Source: AC-32 sp963754265 (lineage in GTDB: Bacteria; Actinomycetota; Thermoleophilia; Gaiellales; Gaiellaceae). Taken from it: a stretch of DNA of 64,000 bases. Location: positions 62,001 through 126,000 of the forward strand of contig CAVWFB010000002.1 in the NCBI GenBank assembly GCA_963754265.1, in the 5' to 3' direction. Below, piece by piece: positions 27,320-35,396 of the stretch; within the stretch, counting starts at the first letter, position 1, and every line of letters starts with the position of its first letter. Below the pieces are notes generated by a model. The model made no database searches. It saw only the letters and a list, made by a program, of their open reading frames with translations, and was not told the DNA's origin. The position numbers and the translations under genes are program-made.

Positions 27320-28233
27320 ACGCGGTCGACGGCCGCCCGCCGGCCCCAGGCGAAGAGTCCCGCCGGCCGGAGCAGCAGGACGAGGATGACGAGGGCGAAG
27401 AGGACCGAGGGGAGGTAGACCGTGCTGTTGGTCGGGAGCACGCCGTTGATCACGCCTGAGGCGAATCCGATCGTGAAGCCGCCGAGAGTCGCCGTCCAGA
27501 GGCGGTCGATTCCGCCCACGACGACGCCGACGAGCACGATGATCGTGTCGTGCAGCGCGAAGTCCGGCGTCACCAGCGGGAACTGCACGGTCATCATCAC
27601 CGCGACCGCCGCGGCCAGGAGGCCGGACACGACGACCGCGAACGCGATCACGCGGTTCGCGCGCACCCCCAGGAGCCGGGCCGTACGGAAGTCGCTGGCC
27701 GCGGCGCGCGTGTGCAGGCCAATCGTCGTTCGCGTGAGCAGCAACACGAGCACGAGCATCGCGAAGAGCGCGACCGCGACCGAGACGAGCGTGATCTTGC
27801 GGATGTCGACACCGTGCACGGTGAGCGGCTGGCTGAGCGAGGTGAGGGAGGGCGCCACCTCCCCGAGTAGGCCATCGCGCAGGTCGACGATCAGCGCGAC
27901 CGCCTGCAACAGGAAGGCGATCGCGAAGGTCGTGACGAGCATGACCGCCGGCGACTGGCCGCGGAGAGGCCGGAACACGACCAAGTCCATCGCCAGCGAG
28001 AGCGCGACGACGACGCCGAAGCAGGCCAGGATGCTCTCCCACGTCGCCCAGCCCGAGGTGTAGGCCAGCGTGTACGCGCCGGCCATCACCAGCTGGCCGT
28101 AGGCGAAGTTGACGAGTCGGAGCACCCCGAAGACGAGCCCGATCCCGACAGCCATCAGCGCGTAGATCGCGCCCAGCCCGACCGCGTCCGAAAGGGTCTG
28201 GAAGTCGGGGAAGTGGAGGGCGGCGAGGATCAC
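27316..28233 (-). CDS. livH: Branched-chain amino-acid type ABC permease, LivH (system 2)
   Basis: A 305-residue permease. DAVGLGAIYALMAVGIGLVF followed by GVLRLVNFAYGQLVMAGAYT are the LivH signatures, and VGVVVGGIDRLWTATLGGF is the coupling loop near the C-terminus, which ends LLLRPAGLFAWGRR. GTG 28233 overlaps the livF stop as GTGA. Divergence from LivH of system 1 argues against recent duplication, so the two importers probably carry different solutes. Confidence 0.9.
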   Translation of the reverse strand: MILAALHFPDFQTLSDAVGLGAIYALMAVGIGLVFGVLRLVNFAYGQLVMAGAYTLAYTSGWATWESILACFGVVVALSLAMDLVVFRPLRGQSPAVMLVTTFAIAFLLQAVALIVDLRDGLLGEVAPSLTSLSQPLTVHGVDIRKITLVSVAVALFAMLVLVLLLTRTTIGLHTRAAASDFRTARLLGVRANRVIAFAVVVSGLLAAAVAVMMTVQFPLVTPDFALHDTIIVLVGVVVGGIDRLWTATLGGFTIGFASGVINGVLPTNSTVYLPSVLFALVILVLLLRPAGLFAWGRRAAVDRV

Positions 28234-28943
28234 GAGGCGAGGTAGGCAGCGACGATCTTGTCGGGGTCCTTGGCGTCGGCGGGGGCGAGGGTCAGACCCA
28301 GCTCTCCCGCGACGAGCACGTGCGTCCGATCGGCCAGGGCAACGGTGTGCAGGGCGCGCTGCTCGACGAGCAGGATGGTCACGCCCCGCTCGCGGATCCT
28401 TCGCAGTGCGTGGAAGACCTCGTCGACCGCACGTGGCGCGAGGCCCAGCGACGGCTCGTCGAGGAGCAGCACGTCCGGGTTGGCCACGAGCGCCCGCCCG
28501 ATCGCCAGCTGCTGCTGTTGTCCTCCCGAGAGCACGCCGGCCGACCGGCGCCGGAACTCCTTCAGCATCGGGAAGAGGTCGTACGCCCGCGCGAGGGGAT
28601 AGCCGCTCTTGGGGTCGCGGTTGGCCGCGAGCCCAAGTCGCAGGTTCTCCTCCACGGTGAAGTCGCCGAAGATGCGACGGCCTTCGGGCACGAGCGCGAC
28701 CCCGCGCTGCGCGATCGACTCCGGGGAGCGTCCGCGCACAGAGCGCCCGAGCAGCCGGATCTCGCCGGCGTGCGCCGGAACAGCGCCCATGATCGCGTGA
28801 AGGGTCGTCGACTTACCGGCGCCGTTGGGGCCGATCAGCCCGACGATCTCGCCCGGAGCAACCTGGAGCGAGACGTCGCGCACCGCGGCCACGGTGCCGT
28901 AGCGCACCTCGAGCCCCTCGAGCTCCAGGACCGGGTCAGGCAT
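28230..28943 (-). CDS. livF: Branched-chain amino-acid type ABC ATPase, LivF (system 2)
   Basis: A 237-residue ATPase. Walker A GPNGAGKSTT (about residue 37), Q-loop ALVPEGRRIFGDFTVEENL, a canonical signature VLSGGQQQQLAIGRAL, Walker B VLLLDEPSLGLAP and switch LLVEQRALHT. ATG 28943 was chosen because it gives the usual short N-terminus before LELEGLEVRYG and overlaps the livG stop by eight bases; the frame is open further upstream only inside livG. Confidence 0.92.
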   Translation of the reverse strand: MPDPVLELEGLEVRYGTVAAVRDVSLQVAPGEIVGLIGPNGAGKSTTLHAIMGAVPAHAGEIRLLGRSVRGRSPESIAQRGVALVPEGRRIFGDFTVEENLRLGLAANRDPKSGYPLARAYDLFPMLKEFRRRSAGVLSGGQQQQLAIGRALVANPDVLLLDEPSLGLAPRAVDEVFHALRRIRERGVTILLVEQRALHTVALADRTHVLVAGELGLTLAPADAKDPDKIVAAYLAS

Positions 28944-29715
28944 CGGCGGACTGGACCGCGGTCTCGCCGAGGTAGGCGGCCGCGACGTCGAGGTTGCCGC
29001 GGATCTCCTCGGGCGTTCCGGACGCGAGGGTGCGGCCCTGGTCGAGCACGTGGATCCGGTCGCAGACACCCATCACGAGCGCCATGTTGTGGTCGATCAG
29101 GAGGACACCGGCTCGATGGTCGTCGCGCACCGAGCGCACGACCTCGGCGAACTCCGGCACCTCGGCCTCGGGGAGCCCCGCCGCAGGCTCGTCCATCAGC
29201 ACGAAGGAGGGCGAGGTCGCGAGCACCCGGGCCACGCCCAGCCGCCGCTCGTCCCCCTGGGCGAGCGAGCCCGCCCGGGTTTCGGCCACGCCGGCGAGGC
29301 CCAGCAGGTCGAGCAGCCCGTCCGCGCGCCGGCGCGCCTCACGCGGACCAGCTCCCGAGCCGAGCGCGGCGACCTCGACGTTCTCGCGTACCGAGAGATC
29401 ACGGAACGACCGGCTGTGCTGGAAGCTCCTGGCGATGCCCGCTCGCACGCGTCGGTGCGAGCTCCAGCGCGTGATCGTGCGCCCCGCGAGCTCGACAGAG
29501 CCTTCGTCGGGGAAGTCGAAGCCCGTGATCACGTTCACAAGCGTCGACTTGCCTGCGCCGTTAGGGCCGATCAGCCCGACGACGTCGTGCCGGTGAAGCT
29601 CGAGCGAGACGTCCTGCAGCGCCTGGACGCCCTCGAAAGAGCGTGACACGGAGGAGGCCCGAAGTGTCTCTCCGGGCCTCCTCTCGCTTTCTTCCGCGAG
29701 CGCCGTCCGCGGCAC
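28936..29715 (-). CDS. livG: Branched-chain amino-acid type ABC ATPase, LivG (system 2)
   Basis: A 259-residue ATPase. Walker A GPNGAGKSTL (about residue 53), Q-loop ARSFQHSRSFRDLSVRENV, signature SLAQGDERRLGVARVLA (LAQGD in place of LSGGQ, normal for LivG), Walker B FVLMDEPAAGLPE and switch LLIDHNMALVM. The insertion between Walker A and signature is shorter than in many LivG proteins. GTG 29715 lies 12 bases after the binding-protein stop, so the unit order is K-G-F-H-M. Confidence 0.9.
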   Translation of the reverse strand: MPRTALAEESERRPGETLRASSVSRSFEGVQALQDVSLELHRHDVVGLIGPNGAGKSTLVNVITGFDFPDEGSVELAGRTITRWSSHRRVRAGIARSFQHSRSFRDLSVRENVEVAALGSGAGPREARRRADGLLDLLGLAGVAETRAGSLAQGDERRLGVARVLATSPSFVLMDEPAAGLPEAEVPEFAEVVRSVRDDHRAGVLLIDHNMALVMGVCDRIHVLDQGRTLASGTPEEIRGNLDVAAAYLGETAVQSADA

Positions 29716-29727
29716 GCTCGCGCCAGG

Positions 29728-30945
29728 CTAGGGGAGCTTCGGGACGACCTTCGCCGTCACCGGGCCCACGTAGGACGCCTTGTTGTTCTGGATCTTGATC
29801 ACCCGGTACTGCCGACCGAAGACGGTGTGCAGCTTCGGCGAGAAACTGATCTTCCCGCCGAGAACCGGGACCTGGTGGAACTTCTCGAGCTGAGCCGCGA
29901 GCGCGGAGCCCTTGAGCGAGCCGTGGGCCCGCTTGATCGCGAGGGCGACGCCGTCGATCGCGTCGGCCCCGCCGAGGAACCCGCCCGTGCCCGGGCCCCG
30001 ATGCGTCGGGTCGGCCGCCTTGAGCGAGGCGATCATCTTGCGCACGTCCTTGCTCGGGTCGTCCCCGAACACCGACGCATAGGTGACGAAGTAGTAGTTC
30101 GTCACCTTCGGGCTGGACGTGTTCCAGTAGGTGCCGTCACCGGCCCAGGAGTTGAGAATCGGCGTGTTGTTGTGCAACGAGCGGAGGCCGGACACGAATG
30201 CCGGCAGCTCGCCGAACGCCGTCGAGGTCACGTAGACCGCAGCCTTGTGCGAGTTCAACCGGCTGACGGCGGTGTTGACGTTGTTCGCGCCGGTGGCGTA
30301 GCTCTCGCGGTCGACCACCTTCCCGCCGAGCTGGCGGAAGCGCTTGTCGAAGGCCTGCACGACGTTCTTGAAGTAGACGAGCAGCGTGTTCGTCGCCAGG
30401 CCGGCTGTCTTCCAGCCGCGCTTGATGGCGTACTGCGCCATCGCGGACCCCTCGTCCTGAGCGACGTTGCCGAAGCTGAACGCGAGCTTGCCCTGCTTGC
30501 TGAAACGCTTCGGCCCCATCTGGTCGGTGCCGATGCACGGAGCGATCGCGAGCTTCCCGCGCTTGATCGTCTCCTGCACGACCGGCGTGGCGAAGTCGAC
30601 GTCGCAGGTCACGAAGACGATGTTCGCGCCGCCGCCCAGCAGGCTGAGGGCACACGACTTCGCCCTCGCCGCGTTGTTGTTCTGCGTGTCGCAGGTCTTG
30701 ATCACGAACTTACGGCCGTCCACGCCGCCCTTCGCGTTGATCTGCTTGATGCGGATCTGCGCGGCCGCGAGAGCGGGATTGTCGAACGGCGCCATCTGCC
30801 CCTTCAGGTCATACGCCCAGCCGATCACGATCGGCTTCTTCGCCGCCGAGGCGGCAGACCCCCCGGTCGTGGCAGCGAGAGCGGCGATCGCCACAGCCGC
30901 ACTTATGAGCACCACGAGAGCACTCCAACTAGTCGCACGTCTCAC
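29728..30945 (-). CDS. livK: Branched-chain amino-acid type ABC binding protein, LivK (system 2)
   Basis: A 405-residue periplasmic-type (here cell-wall/membrane-associated) binding protein of the type 1 fold. An N-terminal signal segment (residues 6-30, ending ASAAKK) has no lipobox cysteine that I can see. KPIVIGWAYDLKGQMAPFDN opens the first lobe, AAAQIRIKQINAKGGVDGRK follows, and the second lobe contains GGFLGGADAIDGVALAIK. GAGGAGGG sits five bases before GTG 30945, the strongest ribosome site of this unit and consistent with high expression. Ligand unknown; the neighbours suggest an amide- or amino-acid-like catabolic substrate. Confidence 0.9.
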   Translation of the reverse strand: MRRATSWSALVVLISAAVAIAALAATTGGSAASAAKKPIVIGWAYDLKGQMAPFDNPALAAAQIRIKQINAKGGVDGRKFVIKTCDTQNNNAARAKSCALSLLGGGANIVFVTCDVDFATPVVQETIKRGKLAIAPCIGTDQMGPKRFSKQGKLAFSFGNVAQDEGSAMAQYAIKRGWKTAGLATNTLLVYFKNVVQAFDKRFRQLGGKVVDRESYATGANNVNTAVSRLNSHKAAVYVTSTAFGELPAFVSGLRSLHNNTPILNSWAGDGTYWNTSSPKVTNYYFVTYASVFGDDPSKDVRKMIASLKAADPTHRGPGTGGFLGGADAIDGVALAIKRAHGSLKGSALAAQLEKFHQVPVLGGKISFSPKLHTVFGRQYRVIKIQNNKASYVGPVTAKVVPKLP

Positions 30946-31011
30946 TGAACCCTCCTCGATAGAGAAACCCGGTCGCCAACAGGATATTCGAGTCGTCGCC
31001 GGGGTAGGCGG

Positions 31012-31926
31012 TCAATCGGGCTCCCACGAGGCCTCGCGCGCCTTCACGAGCCGGTAGAGGGCGGTGTGCAGCGGAACCGCCACGCCGAGTCGGTCCGCCT
31101 CCCGCACCAGGGCTCCGGTGATGTGGTCGATCTCGGTCGGCCGGTGAGCCTCGACGTCCTCCAGCATGGACGGGTAGTGGCGGCTTCCCCGCTGCGTCGC
31201 GAGGACGTTCATCTCCCACGGGTCCTCGTGCAGCTCGACCTCCGCCGCCTCGGCCACCCGCTTGCCCTCGTCCATGAGGTCCTGGACGAGGTACCCGAGA
31301 TCGCTGAGCTGCTCGCGTGCGGCGAAATGGGGATCGTGCGGAAGGCCCGTCAGCGCCGCCACCGCATTCACCGTCGCGTTGAAGATCAGCTTCGACCACT
31401 GTGCCGGCCGCAGGTCGCGGAAGGCTTGCGCCTTGAGGCCGGACTCGACGATCAGCGCCGCAGTCTCCTCGACCAGCTCGTACGGCGTGTCGCCGTAGGG
31501 GCCGAGCCACGTCTCGGTGTCGAGGATGTACTCGACGTGCGCGTCGGAGTGGCGCGTGCCGCTCATGAACGTGACCGCGGAGATGACGCGCCTGCCCGGG
31601 AAGACGTCCTCGGCTCCGAGCCCGTTCTGGACGGTCATCACCGCGGTCGCCGGCCAGTGGCCCTCGAGCCGCGCGGCCGCCGAGGCGAGCTCCGTGCCCT
31701 TGGTAGCCACGATCGCGAGCTCGGGCTCGGGCAGCTCGGCCGGGTCGGTCGCCGCCACGACGCGCGAGGTAAAGGCGTGCCGGCCGGAGACCGTCAGGCC
31801 CTGCTCGTTGAGCGCGCGCGCGTGCTCCTCGCGGCGGCACAGCACCGTGACCTCGCAGACGCGGGCGAGGTGGCCGGCGTAGAGGCTGCCGATCACGCCG
31901 GCGCCGACTATGCAGACGCGGTCGAT
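31012..31926 (-). CDS. 2-dehydropantoate 2-reductase-like NADP oxidoreductase (copy 2), start unresolved
   Basis: A PanE/ApbA-family protein resembling copy 1 over its whole length: RVCIVGAGVIGSLYAGHLAR, MTVQNGLGAEDVF, WSKLIFNATVNAVAALTGLP and LEDVEAHRPTEIDH. The only standard start (GTG 31896) would delete half of the Rossmann motif. The conserved N-terminus IDRVCIVGAG lies in frame upstream, where no ATG, GTG or TTG exists; an ATC at 31926 follows a GGAGGG box at good spacing and gives exactly 304 residues, like copy 1. Either a rare ATC start or one miscalled base explains this. The gene overlaps the preceding isomerase by 19 bases. Confidence 0.8.
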   Translation of the reverse strand: MDRVCIVGAGVIGSLYAGHLARVCEVTVLCRREEHARALNEQGLTVSGRHAFTSRVVAATDPAELPEPELAIVATKGTELASAAARLEGHWPATAVMTVQNGLGAEDVFPGRRVISAVTFMSGTRHSDAHVEYILDTETWLGPYGDTPYELVEETAALIVESGLKAQAFRDLRPAQWSKLIFNATVNAVAALTGLPHDPHFAAREQLSDLGYLVQDLMDEGKRVAEAAEVELHEDPWEMNVLATQRGSRHYPSMLEDVEAHRPTEIDHITGALVREADRLGVAVPLHTALYRLVKAREASWEPD

Positions 31927-32702
31927 ACGACCCTCCGTAGCTGCTGCACCCCGCGGGCGGCCAGCTCGCGCGGGTCCTCCCGCCAGAGCGACCCGTCGAG
32001 CTCGGCGTCCGAGAAGATCTCGAGGTCGTAGAAGCCGTCCCAGCGGAGAGCCTCGAGGATCGGGCCGAAGTCGACCACGCCCTCACCAGGCAGCACGCGG
32101 TCGTTCGTGTTCCGGGTCGGCTCGCGCCAGTCGGCGAGGTGGACACCGCGGATCCGGTCGCGATGCGCCTCGATCTCGGCCAGCGGCTCGTTCCAGAGCT
32201 GCCACGTGTCGTACATCAGGCCCACGTCGGCGCCCGCCTCGTCGATCAGATCTTGGGCCTCGGCCAGGGAGCTGGCGACCGACCAGAAGTGTGCGAACTC
32301 GCGCTGGGTTGGCTCGAGCGCGACCGGCACGCCCTGGGCGCTGCCCTCCTCGCCTATCGCGCGGATTCCCTCGACGATGGTCTCGCGGTCCTCGCCCGGA
32401 CCGGTGAGAAAGAGCACGCACTCCGGCTCGAAAGGAGCGAGCCGCCGCACGGCGCCCCGGATCGCCTCGACCCGCTCGGCCGGATCGGCAGGTCCCTCCA
32501 TCAGCGGCAGCGGCAGGATCGAGGGCACGGCCGGAACGGCTGCTGCGGCACCGAGCCCACTGGCGCGGAAGCGCTCGAACGAGTCGTCTCCGAGCTTCAT
32601 CTCCCAGATCCCGACCCCGTCCGCGCCCGCCGCGCCGTACGCGTCCAGATCGTCCGCGAACGACTGGCCGACGGTCGTGATCTCCGAGATCGAGATCTTC
32701 AC
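31908..32702 (-). CDS. Sugar-phosphate isomerase/epimerase-like TIM barrel (xylose-isomerase-like)
   Basis: A 264-residue protein of the AP-endonuclease-2/xylose-isomerase-like family. KISISEITTVGQSFADDLDA opens strand 1; PVALEPTQREFAH, VGLMYDTWQLWNE, IRGVHLADWREPTRN and DGFYDLEIFSD carry the Glu, Asp, His and Glu residues expected to bind the divalent metal. Members isomerise or epimerise sugars and hydroxy acids (hydroxypyruvate isomerase, 2-keto-myo-inositol dehydratase and others); the substrate is not readable. GTG 32702 overlaps the upstream stop as GTGA. Confidence 0.8.
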   Translation of the reverse strand: MKISISEITTVGQSFADDLDAYGAAGADGVGIWEMKLGDDSFERFRASGLGAAAAVPAVPSILPLPLMEGPADPAERVEAIRGAVRRLAPFEPECVLFLTGPGEDRETIVEGIRAIGEEGSAQGVPVALEPTQREFAHFWSVASSLAEAQDLIDEAGADVGLMYDTWQLWNEPLAEIEAHRDRIRGVHLADWREPTRNTNDRVLPGEGVVDFGPILEALRWDGFYDLEIFSDAELDGSLWREDPRELAARGVQQLRRVVSTASA

Positions 32703-34255
32703 CAGTGCAGCCGCCTGCGCAGGAGCTGCTTCGCCACGATCGTCCCCGAGCCCGCGCCGAGCCCCGGCCCGGGGTGCGTGCTCGCGCCGATGTGCCATAG
32801 CCGCTTGACCGGCGTCGAGTGCCCCGGCCTCTCCGGACGAGGGCGCCAGAGCAGGTTCTGGTCGAGCGCGAGCGAGCCCGAGTACGGATCGCCCTGGTGC
32901 AGGTTCACGTTCGCGGCCTGGAGGTCGGCCGGCGAGAGCGTCACGCGCTTGCGGAGCGCCGACTCCAGGTTCGGCACGTGCGCCGCGATGCGCGCCTGGA
33001 TCCGGTCGGCGTAGCGCTCGCGCAGCTCCTCGGTCCAGGTGCCGTCGCCGGGATCGAGCTCGCCGGCGGCGTCGCCCTTCACGCGCCAGGGCAGCTCCTG
33101 CAGCTGGATCCAGAGGAGCCCGGCGCCGTCGGGCGCACGCGAGGAGTCCATCGTCAACGGCTGTCCGACGACGACGGTCGCCTCGGCCGGGAGCAAGCCG
33201 CGCTCCGCCTCGTTGACGGCGCGCGAGACACCGTCGAGGCCCGGCGTGAGGTGGACGATCGCCGTCTGTCCGAGACGCGCATCCCCCTCCCAGCGCGGCG
33301 GCTCGGAGAGCGCGAAGTGGATCTGCATCTCCGAGCGGCCGTAGCGGAAGCGCTTCGCGAGCTCCTCGTGGCCGTCGATCAGGCGGCCGTAGAGCTGGGT
33401 CGGCGTGACGTTGGCGATCACCGCGCGCGAAGCCGCGACCTCCTCGCCGCCGGCGAGGCCGACACCGGTCGCCTCCCCGTCGCGTACCAGCACGCGCTCG
33501 ACGTCGCGGCCGGTCTCGCAGGTGCCGCCGTGATCCTCGATCAGCCGCACGAGTGCATCGACAAGCCGAGCGCCGCCCCCGCGCGGGATCGGCATCCCGC
33601 CCTCCTGCACAGCGACCCCGATCACCTGGGTCATGAAGCCCGAGGCCGCCGCGTCGGGCCCGAGGCCGGTGTGGAGCACCCAAGGCGCAAGCAGGCCGTG
33701 CGTCCGCTCGGAGGCGAAGGTCTGGGTGAGCCAGTCGCGGCTGGAGACAAGCACGTTGCCGGTGAACTCGACCGCGCCCTGCCGCCCGAGCCGCCGCAGG
33801 CTCTTCAGCCCGAGGCCGAGCCCCTCCCGCGACCACAGCTCCGTGCCGAGCACGCCGAAGGCGAGGTCGGCGGTCGGGAAGAACGACTCGACGGCGCCGC
33901 GCCACTCCTCGCCCAGCTCGGTGACGTTCGCCTCGGTCGAGCGCAGCAGGAAGGCTGCCTCGCCATCCGGGAAGAGCGTGGCTGTCGGGAAGTCGGTGTT
34001 CAGGTACTCGAGCCCCCGGGCGCCGAGCTCGCCGCCGAGCTCCGCGTGGGCCGCGCCGCCGACCCAGAGCGGATGCCAGGCGCTGAAGACGTCGTGCAGG
34101 TAGCCGGGCTCGGTGATCTCGGCCGTGCGGATCGCGCCCCCGAGCTCGTCCTCGCGCTCCAGCACGCGCACACGCCAGCCGCCGCGCGCGAGCAGCGCCG
34201 CGCAGGCGAGCGAGTTGACGCCGCTGCCGACGACGACGGCGTCGAGATCAGCCAC
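32699..34255 (-). CDS. Phytoene-desaturase-like FAD oxidoreductase (PYROXD2-type)
   Basis: A 518-residue flavoprotein. DAVVVGSGVNSLACAALLAR at the N-terminus binds FAD, LEREDELGGAIRTAEITEPG is the second-strand motif of the carotenoid desaturase superfamily, and WHIGASTHPGPGLGAGSGTI near the C-terminus completes the FAD site. Carotenoid synthesis genes are absent around it, so I read it as a PYROXD2-like dehydrogenase acting on the pathway intermediate, not a carotenoid enzyme. GTG 34255 overlaps the upstream gene by eight bases. Confidence 0.78.
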   Translation of the reverse strand: MADLDAVVVGSGVNSLACAALLARGGWRVRVLEREDELGGAIRTAEITEPGYLHDVFSAWHPLWVGGAAHAELGGELGARGLEYLNTDFPTATLFPDGEAAFLLRSTEANVTELGEEWRGAVESFFPTADLAFGVLGTELWSREGLGLGLKSLRRLGRQGAVEFTGNVLVSSRDWLTQTFASERTHGLLAPWVLHTGLGPDAAASGFMTQVIGVAVQEGGMPIPRGGGARLVDALVRLIEDHGGTCETGRDVERVLVRDGEATGVGLAGGEEVAASRAVIANVTPTQLYGRLIDGHEELAKRFRYGRSEMQIHFALSEPPRWEGDARLGQTAIVHLTPGLDGVSRAVNEAERGLLPAEATVVVGQPLTMDSSRAPDGAGLLWIQLQELPWRVKGDAAGELDPGDGTWTEELRERYADRIQARIAAHVPNLESALRKRVTLSPADLQAANVNLHQGDPYSGSLALDQNLLWRPRPERPGHSTPVKRLWHIGASTHPGPGLGAGSGTIVAKQLLRRRLHW

Positions 34256-35396
34256 CGGCGAGCTCCCGGAACTCGTCGTCGGTGACGAGCCCGCGCTTGC
34301 GGGTTCCGAGCTCCTTCACCTTCGCCAGCACCTCCGCTCGCCGCTCCTCGGGCACGTCCACTCCGAGCTCGTCGGCCTTGATCCGGATCGAGTCGAGCCC
34401 ACTCTTCTTGCCCAGCACGACCCCGCGCTCGGCGTGGACGAGCTCGGAGGAGTAGGGCTCGATCGAGGGCGGGTCGTGGAACTGGCTCGCGACGGCGCCG
34501 CTCTCGCGCCGGAAGAGCGTCCTCCCCGTCACCGGCTTCCAGGGCTCGAGCGTGTAGCCCGAGAGCTCGCTCACGCGCTCCGAGACCTCGCGAATCCGCT
34601 CGAGCCGGAGGTTCGACTCGACACCGTAGAGCGCTCGCAAAGTGAGCGCCACCTCGCCGAGGTTCGCGTTGCCCGCCCGCTCGCCCATGCCGTTGATCGT
34701 CCCGTGCACCCAGCGCGCCCCCGCCCTCACGGCGGCGACCGCTGCTGCCGTCGCGAGGCCGAAGTCGTTGTGCCCGTGGAAGTGCACGGGCACGTCGGGC
34801 CCGACCCACTCGACCGTCCGGCCGACGAGGTCGGCGACCGCCTCGGGCGAGGCGATCCCGAGCGTGTCGACGACCGCCACCTCCTTCGCGCCCGCTTCGA
34901 CCGCCGACCGGTAGACCTGCTCGTAGAACGCCGGCTCGGCGCGCGTCGAGTCGACGCCGAAGAACGCCGCGTGGATCCCGTGCTCCGCCGCGAAGCGCAT
35001 CGCGTCCGTGATTCGTCCCAGCATCTTCTCGCGCGTGACGCCGATCGCGTCGAGCTTGAGGTCGGAGATCGGCGACTCGATCACGGAAGCCCGGACGCCG
35101 AGCTCGACCAGCGCTTCCAGATCGGCGGGCACGGCGCGCGAAAAGCCCCAGATCTCGGCGCGCAGGCCCGCGTCCGAGATCAGCCGGACGGCGTCCCAGT
35201 CGTCCTGGGAGACGCGCGGAAACCCCGCCTCGATGCGGTCGATCCCGAGGTCGTCCAGCAGACGGGCGATCTCCAGCTTCTGCTCGGGGTCGAGCACCAC
35301 GCCGACCGTCTGTTCGCCGTCGCGAAGGGTCGTGTCGTAGAGGCCGACCGAGCCGCCGAGCCCGAAGGGATCGTTGAGCTCGCCGGTCCAGATCAT
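34248..35396 (-). CDS. HMGL-like acyltransferase/lyase (homocitrate/isopropylmalate synthase family)
   Basis: A 382-residue TIM-barrel enzyme. GLYDTTLRDGEQTVGVVL (about residues 18-35) carries the general base and metal Asp, VHFHGHNDFGLATAAA (about 200) supplies the two metal histidines, and NGMGERAGNANLGEVAL (about 235) is the signature 2 loop. It would condense a 2-oxo acid with acetyl-CoA or cleave the reverse product. It lacks the LeuA regulatory domain (the family's longer members exceed 500 residues), resembling homocitrate synthase or a lyase. ATG 35396 overlaps the M24 stop as ATGA. Confidence 0.85.
   Translation of the reverse strand: MIWTGELNDPFGLGGSVGLYDTTLRDGEQTVGVVLDPEQKLEIARLLDDLGIDRIEAGFPRVSQDDWDAVRLISDAGLRAEIWGFSRAVPADLEALVELGVRASVIESPISDLKLDAIGVTREKMLGRITDAMRFAAEHGIHAAFFGVDSTRAEPAFYEQVYRSAVEAGAKEVAVVDTLGIASPEAVADLVGRTVEWVGPDVPVHFHGHNDFGLATAAAVAAVRAGARWVHGTINGMGERAGNANLGEVALTLRALYGVESNLRLERIREVSERVSELSGYTLEPWKPVTGRTLFRRESGAVASQFHDPPSIEPYSSELVHAERGVVLGKKSGLDSIRIKADELGVDVPEERRAEVLAKVKELGTRKRGLVTDDEFRELAGG

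Noticed and set aside
32699..34255. Carotenoid biosynthesis gene
   Set aside because: Phytoene-desaturase fold only; no crtB, crtE or cyclase nearby and the gene is embedded in a catabolic unit.
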